Source: Halarsenatibacter sp964462585 (GTDB taxonomy: Bacteria > Bacillota > Halanaerobiia > Halanaerobiales > Halarsenatibacteraceae). From it: a stretch of 64,000 bases of DNA. The notes beneath the pieces are model-generated. The model had not been told where the DNA came from and searched no databases. It worked only from the letters and a program-made list of their open reading frames with translations. Position 1 is the stretch's first letter, and each line of letters opens with the position of its first letter. This document shows positions 42,101 through 50,819 of this stretch, piece by piece. The position numbers and the translations under genes were made by a program. The DNA lies in contig CAYXAK010000002.1 of the NCBI GenBank assembly GCA_964462585.1, positions 11,215 to 75,214 on the forward strand, written 5' to 3'.

Positions 42101-43612
42101 CTGGCCGGTGGGGTCGAGCTGCGTGGTGATTTAAGCGGTGAGCTGGCCACACCCCGGGCTGAACTGGAAACTAAAATCGTCGATCTCATCATAAATGATT
42201 ACAGCCTGCGGGAGGTTACCGGCAGGGCAATACTGGATGAGGATCTCAATCTGGAACTGGAGCAGGAGCTTCTGGCCGAAGATGAAGGCAGACTGGGCCT
42301 GGAGGCCTCACTCTCGCTCCAGGAGAATATGAGTGAAGAGGCCAGTTTTGCCCTGGTGGCAGAGGATTTTCCCCTGGCCTTCTCCGAGTCTTTCGTGCCC
42401 GATAACATGGGAGTATTCGGCCAGCTGGATGGAAGAGTTGAGGGGCGGGGCAGCCTGGAAGATCCCGAACTTGAGGGCAGACTTGATCTGGATATCTCCG
42501 AGCTGGATCTCGATCAGGAGGATATCGCTGAGGGTAAGCTGGCCTTTGATTTTTCCGGCGGTGAGATGGAGCTGGTCGACAGCAGGCTTACCATGGGCGA
42601 TGGCTATCTCGAGGCCGCAGGCCATATCGATATCCTGGATACCGATGATTTCTGGCATATTGCGCTGGAAGCCGGCGATCTGCCTCTCAGCTATCAGGAG
42701 AGCACCGCCGATATTTCCGGTGAACTGGATATAACCGGCGGGCTCTACACACCGCAGATAACAGGAGATATCCGTTTCGACAATATGGTCGCAGTTCTGC
42801 CGGAAGGCGAGATGGAGATGCCCGGTGAGATTGAGGGTGAGGACGCCCGATTTCAGCCCGGGCTGGATATCAACATCAGAGCCGGCAGCAATAATTATGC
42901 CCGGCACGAAAACGCCGAGGTGAAGGTTGAAGAGGGCAATCTGCGCCTGCTCTACCGGGACAGGCTGACAATCGATGGTCAGCTTTCCTCGCGTCAGGGC
43001 TGGGCTTTTTTCTACAATAACCGCTTCACACTGGAGAGTGCCCGTCTGAACTTTGCCGCCAGCCGCGGTGTGGTGCCGAGAGTGCTGGTCAGGGCCAGCA
43101 CCAGAACACAGGGCACAACCATCAATGTAACACTCGATGGTACGCCGGATAATATCAACACCACCTTCTCCTCCGTGCCGGAGCTGACGGAGCAGGAGAT
43201 TCTGACACTTCTTACCAGCCGTGGTGCCCTCAGCGGTTTTCTGGGCGGTGGGGACAGATCTCTGGGCGGTATGATACAGAGCGAGATATTCCGCTTTTTC
43301 AGCGATTCATTTCAGCTGCAGGTTCTGGAATTTCAGCGCACACTGCGTGAGGCCCTGGAGCTTGATCGCCTGGAGATAATCACACATGATCTGGGCTGGG
43401 AGCAGGAGGTCTCACTGCATATGGGCAAGGACCTCACCGACAGGCTCTATCTCGAAACCCAGAGCGATTTTTCCGCAGGCAGTATGGAGACAGACCTGAT
43501 ATTCAGCTATTCTCTTACGGATTATACCTCACTGGGAGGAACTTTAATAGATGTAGGCGTGGATGGCTGGCAGGATTATTCGATAACAATAGAGACAGGG
43601 ATAGAATTTTAA
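39128..43612 (+). CDS. tamB: TamB-like envelope-spanning protein (AsmA/DUF490 family)
   Basis: Very long (1494 residues) periplasm-spanning protein. One N-terminal anchor helix (IVLMLLLLSAIVGIPYQIYM) is followed by over a thousand residues of repeated short beta strands with many L-x-L and G-x-L patterns, and the C-terminal TamB domain with GTPDNINTTFSSVPELTEQEILTLL and strands ending VGVDGWQDYSITIETGIEF. TamB-type proteins bridge inner and outer membranes and are linked to lipid transport and outer-membrane protein assembly. Directly upstream of bamA, the usual arrangement. ATG 39128 chosen; GTG 39110 lies on the ribosome site. Confidence 0.9.
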   Translation: MSWKKIVLMLLLLSAIVGIPYQIYMSGRLQEWEDEAVQQLEQRFEAELEYEDVSFLPLNRLTISGLEFSSEEFSARVPELELYYDFDRFLSRLYRERLDIDLIPALIDSLEVIKAEGAAFYLHFSDEDNLHLTEPPEEFLFHPDLIWDHLPSLPRGAELLLADSTLTYRDAFGQVSIDNLRLEGYSPGRSRLEMALAGDIELAGLEYGDYSFQNKLTASDLTVKGIIDEQSWQMDMNLNLVSADELLKPFLQDLDYSAAGFDLANLEVETDHLQSLAASIQGHGSEIDDMQIDGSGGFERLALPGLDIEDLNWEVSYDDNEGILFLPGLDFQLNGDPVRADGHLSLRAPGEDFALELEGDSLDLGSFVDFLPEDLRAELDDNDIGFEPGQAGLNIRAAAGESGPEASLQIDLEGLSVRGEEMTGEISAAWQEGRLIVDEGRLNFLESGGKAKGHESLSFSGRLDTAEMLYNFSLQTEDFGLDLLHSILPDGMIAEGGEFWPETGALDLSARISGSGLSAEDMQAHIETDLSDLSFADLPGGSAHGEFWYSQGSLEISFLELDTDLGRGRLSGELDLNEESFDIWFDTDRLELPTLAGYVDAEESDRIAGEAEVSGRISGDFAEPELSSTVHVPGADIYGMEIVEGRGELRYSPSRQEFVLDDLVFASRSARVISQGSLDISPGTPKLDLELSVEGLTYEYINELFQIALPLSGDVGGTVDIEGPLDDIRVRSDARSESTVFSPDFVDDYELAFKNSRASFFWSQDEPFQVEDLYMERDNAVFTMNGDFAEDDFSVDFVLENYMLEHLADTLPDFDEDVAGRASIRGEAFGLYEDPGASVSFLLQDMVWQNYELGQLEGEGSYESEALEMSSGLWQPGSGSVRIDGRAEELMADPSLDFNLDLSDLELEYYLNKFGYELAMELPYSLDGNVDVGGSLEDPLADVDITMAGDGFGWGEVNLSGRISDSYDLSLFGSGLELEHLSDIFSTGEVELAGGVELRGDLSGELATPRAELETKIVDLIINDYSLREVTGRAILDEDLNLELEQELLAEDEGRLGLEASLSLQENMSEEASFALVAEDFPLAFSESFVPDNMGVFGQLDGRVEGRGSLEDPELEGRLDLDISELDLDQEDIAEGKLAFDFSGGEMELVDSRLTMGDGYLEAAGHIDILDTDDFWHIALEAGDLPLSYQESTADISGELDITGGLYTPQITGDIRFDNMVAVLPEGEMEMPGEIEGEDARFQPGLDINIRAGSNNYARHENAEVKVEEGNLRLLYRDRLTIDGQLSSRQGWAFFYNNRFTLESARLNFAASRGVVPRVLVRASTRTQGTTINVTLDGTPDNINTTFSSVPELTEQEILTLLTSRGALSGFLGGGDRSLGGMIQSEIFRFFSDSFQLQVLEFQRTLREALELDRLEIITHDLGWEQEVSLHMGKDLTDRLYLETQSDFSAGSMETDLIFSYSLTDYTSLGGTLIDVGVDGWQDYSITIETGIEF

Positions 43613-43657
43613 TGATCTGCAAAAAATTATCTTTCTAAAATGGCAAGGAGGTCAAGA

Positions 43658-45262
43658 ATGAAGAAAACATTGCTGGCAGCGGCCCTGGCAGCTGTGATGG
43701 TATTTGCCCTTTCGGCTGCCGCCGGGGCTCAGGATACAGTTGCGGAGATCACCATTGAGGGCAACGAAAATATATCGGAGGAGAGGATCAGGGAGCATAT
43801 ATCGACAGAGCCCGGAGATGAATATGATAGAGACAGACTGCGTGATGATATGGAAGCAGTCTATGAGATGGGTTATTTTGATGATGTCAATGTCAGCTTC
43901 GCCACAGGCCCCGATGGTCTGGAGGCCATCTTTGAAGTGGTGGAGTTTCCCCGCATATCTAAAATAGAGATCAGCGGCCACGAGGATGTCTACACAAGGG
44001 CTGAGATCCTGGAGGAGATAGGGGTTAGCGAGAATGAAGTCCTCAATGTCAACACACTCAACTCCGGCCTCAGCGATCTCAACTTCAGGTTTCAGGAAGA
44101 TGGCTATATCATGGCCAGGATAGAGGACGTGGATTTCACACCCGAAGGTGAGCTCACACTGACAATGAACCCCGGCTATCTCAACGAGGTGACCTTTGAG
44201 GGCAATGAAAAGACCAGAGATTATATTATAGAGAGGGAGCTGAAAGGACTGGAGCCCGGCCAGCCCGTCAACCAGCAGCAGATAGAGATGGCCACCCAGA
44301 GGCTATTTGCCACCGAATACTTTCAGGATATCTACCCCGACCTGCAGGTTGTGGATGAGGTGGAGAACAGGGCCAATCTGATCATTCAGATGGAGGAGGC
44401 CAATACCGGCAGCCTCAATTTCGGCGGCGGCTACCATTCCGAGGACGGCTGGTTCGGATTTCTCGATGTGGAGGAGAGAAATCTGTTAGGCCGCGGTCAG
44501 ACCATAGCCTTCGACTGGCGCTTTGGCGATCAGACCCGCTATAACTTCACCTTTGAGGAACCACGGGTGATGGGCAGCCATCTGGCCTTCGGCCTCGATA
44601 TATATGATGAGGAGCGGGGTAACCGCGTCCGCGGTGTCGACACCAGGTTCGACCATCCCGTGACCGAGAACTGGGATGCCGGTCTGACATTAACATACAA
44701 TCGCGACCTGGATGAGAGGATATCGACCCACAGTGTGACGATGCGCGGCAGCCGCGATACCCGCGATCATCCCCTCTTTCCCCGGGATGGCGGCCTCAAC
44801 AGGGTTTCCCTGGAGACGGCCGGCTATGTGTTGGGAGGAGACCATGATTTTCTCAAGCTGAGAAGCGATAACAGGGCCTACTTCCCCGGCTACAGGGATG
44901 ATCATGCCGTGGCATTTAGAGGTGAGATAGGCCTCAGCAACACCGAGCTGCCCTTCCACGAGCAGTACACACTGGGCGGGCCCGATTCGCTGCGCGGCTA
45001 TTCCCGCCGGCGCGGTGATAACATGGCGCTCCTGAATGCGGAATACCGTTTTCAGATCATAGATAATGTGCAGGGAGCGGGTTTTTACGATTACGGTAAG
45101 GTCTGGAATGACGACGATGATACGCCCTTTCTCTTCGATCTGAACAGGGGAGTGGGAGCGGGCGTCCGCCTCAATACCCCCATAGGTCTGGTCAGAATAG
45201 ATTATGCCTTTGACGAGGACTGGTCGGGAACACCACATCTCAGCTTCGGACAGACGTTTTAA
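43658..45262 (+). CDS. bamA: Outer-membrane protein assembly factor BamA (three POTRA domains)
   Basis: Omp85-family insertase of 534 residues. A signal peptide (about 1-23, AAAGAQ) is followed by three POTRA domains (about 25-98, 99-172, 173-250; each opens with a pattern like EITIEGNENIS or EVTFEGNEKT) and a C-terminal 16-strand-type barrel. The loop-6 motif appears as SLRGYSRRRGD and the last strand ends HLSFGQTF with terminal Phe. E. coli BamA has five POTRAs; three are common in early-branching diderms. ATG 43658 follows AAGGAGG by seven bases. Confidence 0.93.
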   Translation: MKKTLLAAALAAVMVFALSAAAGAQDTVAEITIEGNENISEERIREHISTEPGDEYDRDRLRDDMEAVYEMGYFDDVNVSFATGPDGLEAIFEVVEFPRISKIEISGHEDVYTRAEILEEIGVSENEVLNVNTLNSGLSDLNFRFQEDGYIMARIEDVDFTPEGELTLTMNPGYLNEVTFEGNEKTRDYIIERELKGLEPGQPVNQQQIEMATQRLFATEYFQDIYPDLQVVDEVENRANLIIQMEEANTGSLNFGGGYHSEDGWFGFLDVEERNLLGRGQTIAFDWRFGDQTRYNFTFEEPRVMGSHLAFGLDIYDEERGNRVRGVDTRFDHPVTENWDAGLTLTYNRDLDERISTHSVTMRGSRDTRDHPLFPRDGGLNRVSLETAGYVLGGDHDFLKLRSDNRAYFPGYRDDHAVAFRGEIGLSNTELPFHEQYTLGGPDSLRGYSRRRGDNMALLNAEYRFQIIDNVQGAGFYDYGKVWNDDDDTPFLFDLNRGVGAGVRLNTPIGLVRIDYAFDEDWSGTPHLSFGQTF

Positions 45263-45316
45263 AGAAAGATATAAAAAAAGGGATATAATCACCAGTAATT
45301 TGAGGAGGATGCCAAA

Positions 45317-45769
45317 TTGACAACACGAAAATTAATGTCACTGTCTGTTGTGGTCGCTCTCTTTGTCGGTCTGGGACTGGGTTTGATACTGGCCGATGGG
45401 ACCATAATAAGGGCAGAAGAGGAAGAACGGAGCGAGATCGCCTTTGTCAGTGTACAGGAGGTCTTCGAGAACCATCCAGATAAAGAGCAGGCGGAGGAGC
45501 AGCTCAATCTGGAAGCACAGGAGATGCAGATGGAACTGGAAGAGGAAGCTGAAGATATGGGGGAGAATGAACAGCAGCAGATGCTGCAGGAATATCAGGA
45601 AGAGCTCTCCCGGCGGGAAGAGGAGCTGATAGGAGAAGTTCTGCAGGATATAGAGCAGGTCATAACCGAGCTGGCCGAGGAGAAGAATCTGGAGGTTGTT
45701 CTGGAGGGTGAAAATATTCTCTACGGCGGCTATGATCTGACACCGGAAGTTCTCGATGAGATAGGCTAA
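45317..45769 (+). CDS. OmpH/Skp-like periplasmic chaperone, copy 1
   Basis: Exported 150-residue protein. TTG start eight bases after GAGGAGG; signal or anchor helix at about 7-27; then the OmpH opening AFVSVQEVFENHPDKEQAEEQL and a long acidic coiled coil, ending with EEKNLEVVLEGENILYGGYDLTPEVL, a typical OmpH C-terminus. Skp-type trimers carry outer-membrane proteins to BamA, encoded next door. Confidence 0.85.
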   Translation: MTTRKLMSLSVVVALFVGLGLGLILADGTIIRAEEEERSEIAFVSVQEVFENHPDKEQAEEQLNLEAQEMQMELEEEAEDMGENEQQQMLQEYQEELSRREEELIGEVLQDIEQVITELAEEKNLEVVLEGENILYGGYDLTPEVLDEIG

Positions 45770-45794
45770 TTAAGCTGATCTAATTAAGCTGATA
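45767..45794. repeat. Tandem 14-base repeat between two ompH-like genes
   Basis: TAATTAAGCTGATC (45767-45780) is followed at once by TAATTAAGCTGATA (45781-45794), 13 of 14 identical. The first copy includes the stop codon of the upstream gene. Confidence 0.85.
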
Positions 45795-45811
45795 AAGAAG
45801 GCGTGATTGTC

Positions 45812-46729
45812 ATGAAGCTGCTTGTGAAAATAAGCAAATACGGCCTCTATTCCCTGGTGCTGGCGGTGGTGTCTGCTGCTGTTCTCTTCACCGCCCTCTA
45901 TCTGCAGGGTACAGCGGTCGATATAACCAGACCGGAGCGAGTCATCGAGGCGGAGGGTGTCGGTCGTGATCTCTCAAACCTGGCCGAAACTGCCGGGGAA
46001 AAGAGAGCCGGTGTTATGGCTTCGGTCTCAGAGCAGGCCGGATCCGAGCGGGAGAAAAATTTCGATCTGATTGGACTGGAGAGCGGATTAGAGCGGCTTC
46101 TGCAGCGCAGATACGATCTCAAAAGAGCCAGCAGCGAAGAGGTTATAGCCCGGGAAGAGATGCTGTTTCAGCGTCGGTTCGAGGAGTTCAGAGCCGGGCA
46201 GCTGGAGGAAGCTGAAGAGCTCATAAGTGAGAGTGAAGCCGCCCTGGAGAGGGAGATAATGGAGATCGACAGCGAGATCAGTGAGCGGGAACTTCAGATT
46301 CTGCAGGAAGTGAGAAGGGATTACCGTCAGGAAAACTGGCCCGAACTTCTCAATCTGCGCGTAAAACTCAGAACCATGGATCTCTCCGCCGACCGCTATC
46401 AGGAGATAAGCGGGAGGGTGGCGGAGATAGAGGCCGATATAGAGAACAGGATCGAGCGTGTAAAACAGCAGCTGGAATCCCGCCTGGAACAGGAGCGCCT
46501 GAGAGAGGTGGGACAGCTCAGACAGCGCCACAATCTCTATGTGCAGAACGTCATGTCCGGGCTGGAAGAGAGCCTGGAATCCTACCGAAAAGAGGGCGAA
46601 GAGGAGATTGCTGAACTTCAGGCGGAGGAGCGGGAGCGCCTGGAAACAGCCCGGGAGCAGCTGGAAGAGCGTCTGAACCTCCAGCTGGAGGCGATGAAAG
46701 GAAACCTGCACAGCCTTTATGAGAATTGA
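45812..46729 (+). CDS. Exported coiled-coil protein, possibly OmpH-related
   Basis: 305 residues with one N-terminal membrane helix (about 9-30) and then almost continuous charged coiled coil, rich in Glu, Arg, Leu and Gln, with no cysteine. It lacks the clear OmpH opening and end, so similarity may only reflect coiled-coil composition. ATG 45812 is the better-spaced start; GTG 45803 is too close to the ribosome site. Its place between two OmpH-like genes suggests a periplasmic chaperone or spacer role in outer-membrane assembly, which is inference. Confidence 0.6.
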   Translation: MKLLVKISKYGLYSLVLAVVSAAVLFTALYLQGTAVDITRPERVIEAEGVGRDLSNLAETAGEKRAGVMASVSEQAGSEREKNFDLIGLESGLERLLQRRYDLKRASSEEVIAREEMLFQRRFEEFRAGQLEEAEELISESEAALEREIMEIDSEISERELQILQEVRRDYRQENWPELLNLRVKLRTMDLSADRYQEISGRVAEIEADIENRIERVKQQLESRLEQERLREVGQLRQRHNLYVQNVMSGLEESLESYRKEGEEEIAELQAEERERLETAREQLEERLNLQLEAMKGNLHSLYEN

Positions 46730-46745
46730 GGAAGGGGATATATAG

Positions 46746-47222
46746 ATGAGAAAATGCATTCTGGCCCTTCTGCTGCTTTTTATGCTGGCCGCTGCCGGGG
46801 GCTGTGATAGGCCTCCCGAACATCGGGTGGCACGGGTGGATCTGGACCGGCTCCTGGAGGAGAGCGAGAAGGCGGCCAGCTACCAGCAGGAACTGGACGA
46901 GAGGGGAGAAGAGCTGGAGGAATATTACCGGCAGCTTGATCTGGACGGTCCGGAGACCGAAGATCAGTATTCGGTCTATCAGCAGTACCAGCAGGAGGTC
47001 GCAGAAATCCAGGATAAATTCGATGAGTCCATAGCCGCTGCCATCGAGAAGATGGATGGCAGTGAGAGGTTTGACGCCGTTGTCACCGCCGAAGCCGCCC
47101 ATGTTGTCGAGGAGGATATAACCGAACAGGTGGCCGAGATAATGGACGGAGATGAGGGCAGTGAAAGCGAAGCGAAGGGATCAGAAGATGACGGGGGAGA
47201 TCACAGCGATGAAGATGAATGA
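46746..47222 (+). CDS. OmpH-like lipoprotein, copy 2
   Basis: 158-residue putative lipoprotein: hydrophobic signal CILALLLLFMLAAAGGC with Cys20 as the lipid site. After the lipobox come VARVDLDRLLEESEKAASYQQEL, an OmpH-type beginning, then coiled coil and a tail of Asp, Glu, Gly and Ser. Probably tethered to a membrane on the periplasmic side. It overlaps lpxD by 14 nt, so the two are translationally coupled. Confidence 0.72.
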   Translation: MRKCILALLLLFMLAAAGGCDRPPEHRVARVDLDRLLEESEKAASYQQELDERGEELEEYYRQLDLDGPETEDQYSVYQQYQQEVAEIQDKFDESIAAAIEKMDGSERFDAVVTAEAAHVVEEDITEQVAEIMDGDEGSESEAKGSEDDGGDHSDEDE

Positions 47223-48273
47223 TATAAATGAGAGCATAAGGGCCGAGAAAATCGCCGGCATGGTGGGGGGAGAGCTGAAAGCTCCTGCCGACCTGGAGAT
47301 CTCTGAAATTTGTGGTGCAGCCTCGGCCGGCGAGAATAGCCTGACATATGCAGAGGATGAGGGCTTTTTACAGCAGGCTCTGCAGAATGGAGCCGCTTTA
47401 ATTTTGCTGGAGGAGGAGCTCTACACCCCCGATATCGAGGCCATAGTGGTCGATGAACCCCGGCTGGCCTATGCCCGGGCAGCTGAGCTCTTCCCCGATG
47501 AACGCTACCGGCGGGAGGGTGTGGCGGATGAAGCTTATATCAGCTCTGCAGCCGAGCTGGCCGGGGATGTCGCCGTTCACGCCGGAGTAACGGTAGAGGG
47601 ATCTGTCCGGATCGGCAGCCGCACCAGGATAGCTCCGGGCTGCACACTGACAGGCCCCCTGCAGATCGGCCGGGACTGCCTTCTCCATCCCGATGTGACG
47701 GTCCTGCCCGGCTGTGAGATAGGCGACAGGGTGGAGATACAGTCCGGGGCGGTCATAGGCAGCGATGGCTTCGGCTATGCCAGCCAGGAAGGCAGCCACT
47801 ACAGAATTCCCCAGCAGGGCAGGGTGATAATTGAGGATGATGTGGAGATAGGAGCTCTGACGGCCGTGGACAGGGCCGCAGATGGCGAGACACGAATCGG
47901 GGCCGGCAGCAAGATAGATAATCTGGTGCAGATCTCTCACAACGTGCAGGTAGGTCCGGCCGCCCTCATCGCCGGACAGAGCGGTATAGCCGGCAGCACC
48001 GAGCTGGGTGAGAGGGTTACGCTGGCCGGACAGGTGGGTATCATAGATCATCTCCAGCTGGGAGATGATATCACCTTTACGGGCAAGGCCAAGGTCGGCA
48101 AAAATATAGAAGAAGCCGGAATATATTCCGGTATACCCGCCCGCCCCCACCGTGAATACCTCAAGCTTGAGGCCCGCATGCGCCGGCTTCCCCGCCTTAA
48201 AAGCAGGATCGATGAACTGGAGAATAAGCTGGAGAAATTAAAGGAGGAGATGTCCGATGAAGATAAAGAATAA
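47209..48273 (+). CDS. lpxD: UDP-3-O-acylglucosamine N-acyltransferase
   Basis: Adds the second acyl chain in lipid A synthesis. 354 residues: N-terminal uridine-binding domain (about 1-95), then a left-handed beta helix of hexapeptide repeats (many V/I-x-x-G), and a C-terminal helical coiled segment. The catalytic histidine is kept in QISHNVQVG near residue 240. The C-terminal fold has GIYSGIPARPHREYLK, typical of LpxD. ATG 47209 lies nine bases after GGGGGAG; the longer frame from 47152 lies inside the upstream gene. Confidence 0.94.
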   Translation: MKMNDINESIRAEKIAGMVGGELKAPADLEISEICGAASAGENSLTYAEDEGFLQQALQNGAALILLEEELYTPDIEAIVVDEPRLAYARAAELFPDERYRREGVADEAYISSAAELAGDVAVHAGVTVEGSVRIGSRTRIAPGCTLTGPLQIGRDCLLHPDVTVLPGCEIGDRVEIQSGAVIGSDGFGYASQEGSHYRIPQQGRVIIEDDVEIGALTAVDRAADGETRIGAGSKIDNLVQISHNVQVGPAALIAGQSGIAGSTELGERVTLAGQVGIIDHLQLGDDITFTGKAKVGKNIEEAGIYSGIPARPHREYLKLEARMRRLPRLKSRIDELENKLEKLKEEMSDEDKE

Positions 48274-48910
48274 AATTTTTATAGCCGCACTTATAATCAT
48301 GTTATCAGCTGTTCTGACGGCTCCAAAGGTCGGAGCTCAGGTCGACCCCCAGCCCCTATCGACCCACGGTGAGCTGATAACCATACCGACGGCCAGGATC
48401 ATGGCCTACAGGGGGAGGGTCGGTGCGGAATACCGCCAGAACCGCAGCCGCATCTACGGAGTTTTCCGCCTGGAGAACTTCATGGAGCTGGGCGGTCAGG
48501 TTCAGGACCATCCGGTCCACGATGAGGAGCTGGGTATTCTGCTCAAGGCCCGGATACTGACCGAGGAGGAGGAGAGGCCGGCCGTCGCCGCCGGCATCAG
48601 GGGCACATCGCCCTATGTCAGTGTCAGCAAATATCTGGGCGAGAACTTCGATCTGCATTTCGGCATAGGAGATTCCCAGCCTGACGGTCTCTTTATCGGA
48701 CTGAACTATGTCCACAACCCCGGAGTACAGGGCATAGCCTATGCAGAGGAAGGTGAGGGCTTTTCCCTGCCGCGCACAAATCTCATGCTGGAGTTTGCCA
48801 GTGATGATATAAATATCGGTGCCAGGACACAGCTGGCTCCGGAGCTGTCAGGTGAGCTGAGCGTGATAGGAATGGACAGCGTCAAGGCAGGCATAGATTT
48901 CACCTTCTAA
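48257..48910 (+). CDS. Putative outer-membrane beta-barrel protein (YjbH-like), function unknown
   Basis: 217 residues with a clear signal peptide (about 1-28, ending APKVGAQ). The rest alternates short beta strands and polar turns and ends AGIDFTF with a terminal aromatic, a beta-barrel export signal. A region like GELITIPTARIMAYRGRVGAEY resembles the start of YjbH-domain proteins. Between lpxD and lptF, overlapping lpxD by 17 nt. A role in envelope polysaccharide or LPS export is possible but not shown. Confidence 0.62.
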   Translation: MKIKNKIFIAALIIMLSAVLTAPKVGAQVDPQPLSTHGELITIPTARIMAYRGRVGAEYRQNRSRIYGVFRLENFMELGGQVQDHPVHDEELGILLKARILTEEEERPAVAAGIRGTSPYVSVSKYLGENFDLHFGIGDSQPDGLFIGLNYVHNPGVQGIAYAEEGEGFSLPRTNLMLEFASDDINIGARTQLAPELSGELSVIGMDSVKAGIDFTF

Positions 48911-48968
48911 CAAAACCTCAGAATAATACCTCAGACTACAGATCTGAACCGGCAGAGAGGATGTGAAT

Positions 48969-50102
48969 ATGGGGAAAATAAGACCTCCCCTTGTGGACAG
49001 CTATATATTCAAAGAGGTGGCCAGGCCCTATCTGGCCGGTGTGCTGATCATAACAGTGGTGATGCTGAGCAATTTTCTCTACCAGGTGGCCGATATGATC
49101 ATCATGCAGGATGTGGCCCTGGCCACAGTGCTGGAGCTCATCGCCTACCAGCTGCCGGAGATAGTGGTCGAGACTTTTCCGGTGGCCGTTCTCTTTGCCA
49201 TCATGTCCGGGATAGGCCGCCTCAATAGAGAACGGGAGTTCAGCGCCCTGCGCATGGGCGGTTTCAGCGTCTACCGCCTGGCCATACCCCTGATCATCTT
49301 CGGCCTCATCGTCAGCGGCATGACCTATCTTCTCAACGAAAATGTCGTGCCCTGGACCAATCACAGGGCCCGCAATATCATCAGAGAAGCCGCACTGCAG
49401 GATATCATGCCCGAGGTGAGGGAGAATGTATTCTTTGAGGGGCCGGATGAGAGGGTGTTCTATGTGCGGGGTTATGATGAGGAAGAGGCCCGGCTGGAAA
49501 GGGTCATCATCTTCCAGCAGCAGGGCCGTGACGATTTTCCCGAGGTTATCACCGCCGCCAGGGGTGAGGTGGTGGAGCAGGACTGGAGGCTTTTCCAGGG
49601 ACATGTGCACAGCTATCTGCCGGACGGCAGGCTCGATCTGGCCGCGGGCTTCGAGGAGATGGTCTTCACAGTGGAGGAGGATATGGACCGATTTCTGGCC
49701 CGCCAGCGCACACCGGCGGAGATGAGCCGGGAGGAGCTGCGGGAGGAGATCGAGCTCTTCCGCCGCAGCGGCATCGATGTCACCTCACTGCTTGTCGATT
49801 ATCACATGAAGATAGCACTGCCCCTGACTCCTCTGGTCTTTGTTCTGATCGGGATGCCTCTCAGCCTGGGCAACAGGGAGAGCAGGGCCCTGTCTCTGGC
49901 CCTCACTGTCATTATAATTTTTTCCTATTATCTTCTGGTCTCTTTTGCCCGCTCCTTCGGCCGCAGCGGGGTTTTAAGCCCTCTGACAGCGGCCTGGCTG
50001 CCCCATATTATCTTTACCTTTCTCGGTCTGCTGCTGATCATCTTCCGCAACAAATGGTCGGCACTGCTGACCGGTCTGATGAGAAAGATAATGGTTTTTT
50101 GA
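48969..50102 (+). CDS. lptF: LPS export permease LptF/LptG family, first copy
   Basis: Inner-membrane half of the LPS extraction ABC transporter. 377 residues with the YjgP/YjgQ pattern: three helices near the start (LAGVLIITVVMLSNFLYQV; VVETFPVAVLFAIMSGIGRL), a periplasmic beta-jellyroll domain (about 130-260), then three more helices (IALPLTPLVFVLIGMPLSLG and on). LptF and LptG are hard to separate by eye; the name is given by position. ATG 48969 is better spaced than GTG 48963. Confidence 0.85.
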   Translation: MGKIRPPLVDSYIFKEVARPYLAGVLIITVVMLSNFLYQVADMIIMQDVALATVLELIAYQLPEIVVETFPVAVLFAIMSGIGRLNREREFSALRMGGFSVYRLAIPLIIFGLIVSGMTYLLNENVVPWTNHRARNIIREAALQDIMPEVRENVFFEGPDERVFYVRGYDEEEARLERVIIFQQQGRDDFPEVITAARGEVVEQDWRLFQGHVHSYLPDGRLDLAAGFEEMVFTVEEDMDRFLARQRTPAEMSREELREEIELFRRSGIDVTSLLVDYHMKIALPLTPLVFVLIGMPLSLGNRESRALSLALTVIIIFSYYLLVSFARSFGRSGVLSPLTAAWLPHIIFTFLGLLLIIFRNKWSALLTGLMRKIMVF

Positions 50103-50142
50103 TGAATTTTGCAGATCAATTTCAGGAAAGGAGATGTCAGCG

Positions 50143-50793
50143 GTGTTGAGAAGTGAGGGAGAGGGTTTTCAATTTTTTTTATTTCGGGTTCTGCCGGCTT
50201 TTCTGGCGGCGGGGCTGGTTATGGCCGCCTGCTCAGTGACGGCAGATGGTATGCAGATTAAATCCGGTCTGCTCGACTATCAGGCCGATATAATTGAGAT
50301 AAGCGAGGGTGTGACAGTTTACTGGGAGGATTACCAGGTGGATTCGCTCCGGGGAGAGATAGACAGGGAGAATGAGATAGCCACCTTCTTCACAGATGTT
50401 GTGCTCACCTTTGCCGAAGGCACCTCGGCCGGGGAGGAGCTGACGGTCTATCTGCAGGAGGAGAGGTTTATTTTCACAGATGATGTTCTGCTCGAATACA
50501 GATCAGATCCGGAGGCGGAGCTTCTGGAGCTGAAAGCTGACAGGCTGGAGATGTTCGGTGAGACCGGCAATTTTGAGGCCCGGGGCAGTGTCGATATAGA
50601 TTATCGCGGCCGCAAAATAACGGCAGACGAAGGTGATTATATTGAGGAGGATGAGATCTTCTATATGCGCCACAATGTGCGTCTGGAGGAAGAGGATGGT
50701 GACTGGATAACGGCCGACAGAGCCCAGGTTCACCTGGGAGAAGAGGATATATTTCGGGCCGAGGGCAATGTGGAGATAGAACTGGGTCTTTGA
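50143..50793 (+). CDS. LptA/OstA-like periplasmic LPS transport protein, first copy
   Basis: 216 residues: N-terminal hydrophobic segment (about 9-30) followed by repeated OstA-type beta strands (LLDYQADIIEISEGVTVYWEDYQVD; LKADRLEMFGETGNFEARGSVDI; ITADEGDYIEEDE), the LptA jellyroll pattern. A second LptA-like gene lies at 55594. GTG 50143 has nine bases after GGAAAGGAG; ATG 50134 abuts the ribosome site. It may be part of the LPS bridge or act as LptC. Confidence 0.75.
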   Translation: MLRSEGEGFQFFLFRVLPAFLAAGLVMAACSVTADGMQIKSGLLDYQADIIEISEGVTVYWEDYQVDSLRGEIDRENEIATFFTDVVLTFAEGTSAGEELTVYLQEERFIFTDDVLLEYRSDPEAELLELKADRLEMFGETGNFEARGSVDIDYRGRKITADEGDYIEEDEIFYMRHNVRLEEEDGDWITADRAQVHLGEEDIFRAEGNVEIELGL

Positions 50794-50819
50794 CGGTTAC
50801 AAGGGGGGCGAGAAAAAAC

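Noticed and set aside
45284..45289. TATAAT upstream of the first ompH-like gene
   Set aside because: No TG extension and no -35 match at 16-18 bases; the gene follows bamA closely and is probably in the same transcript.
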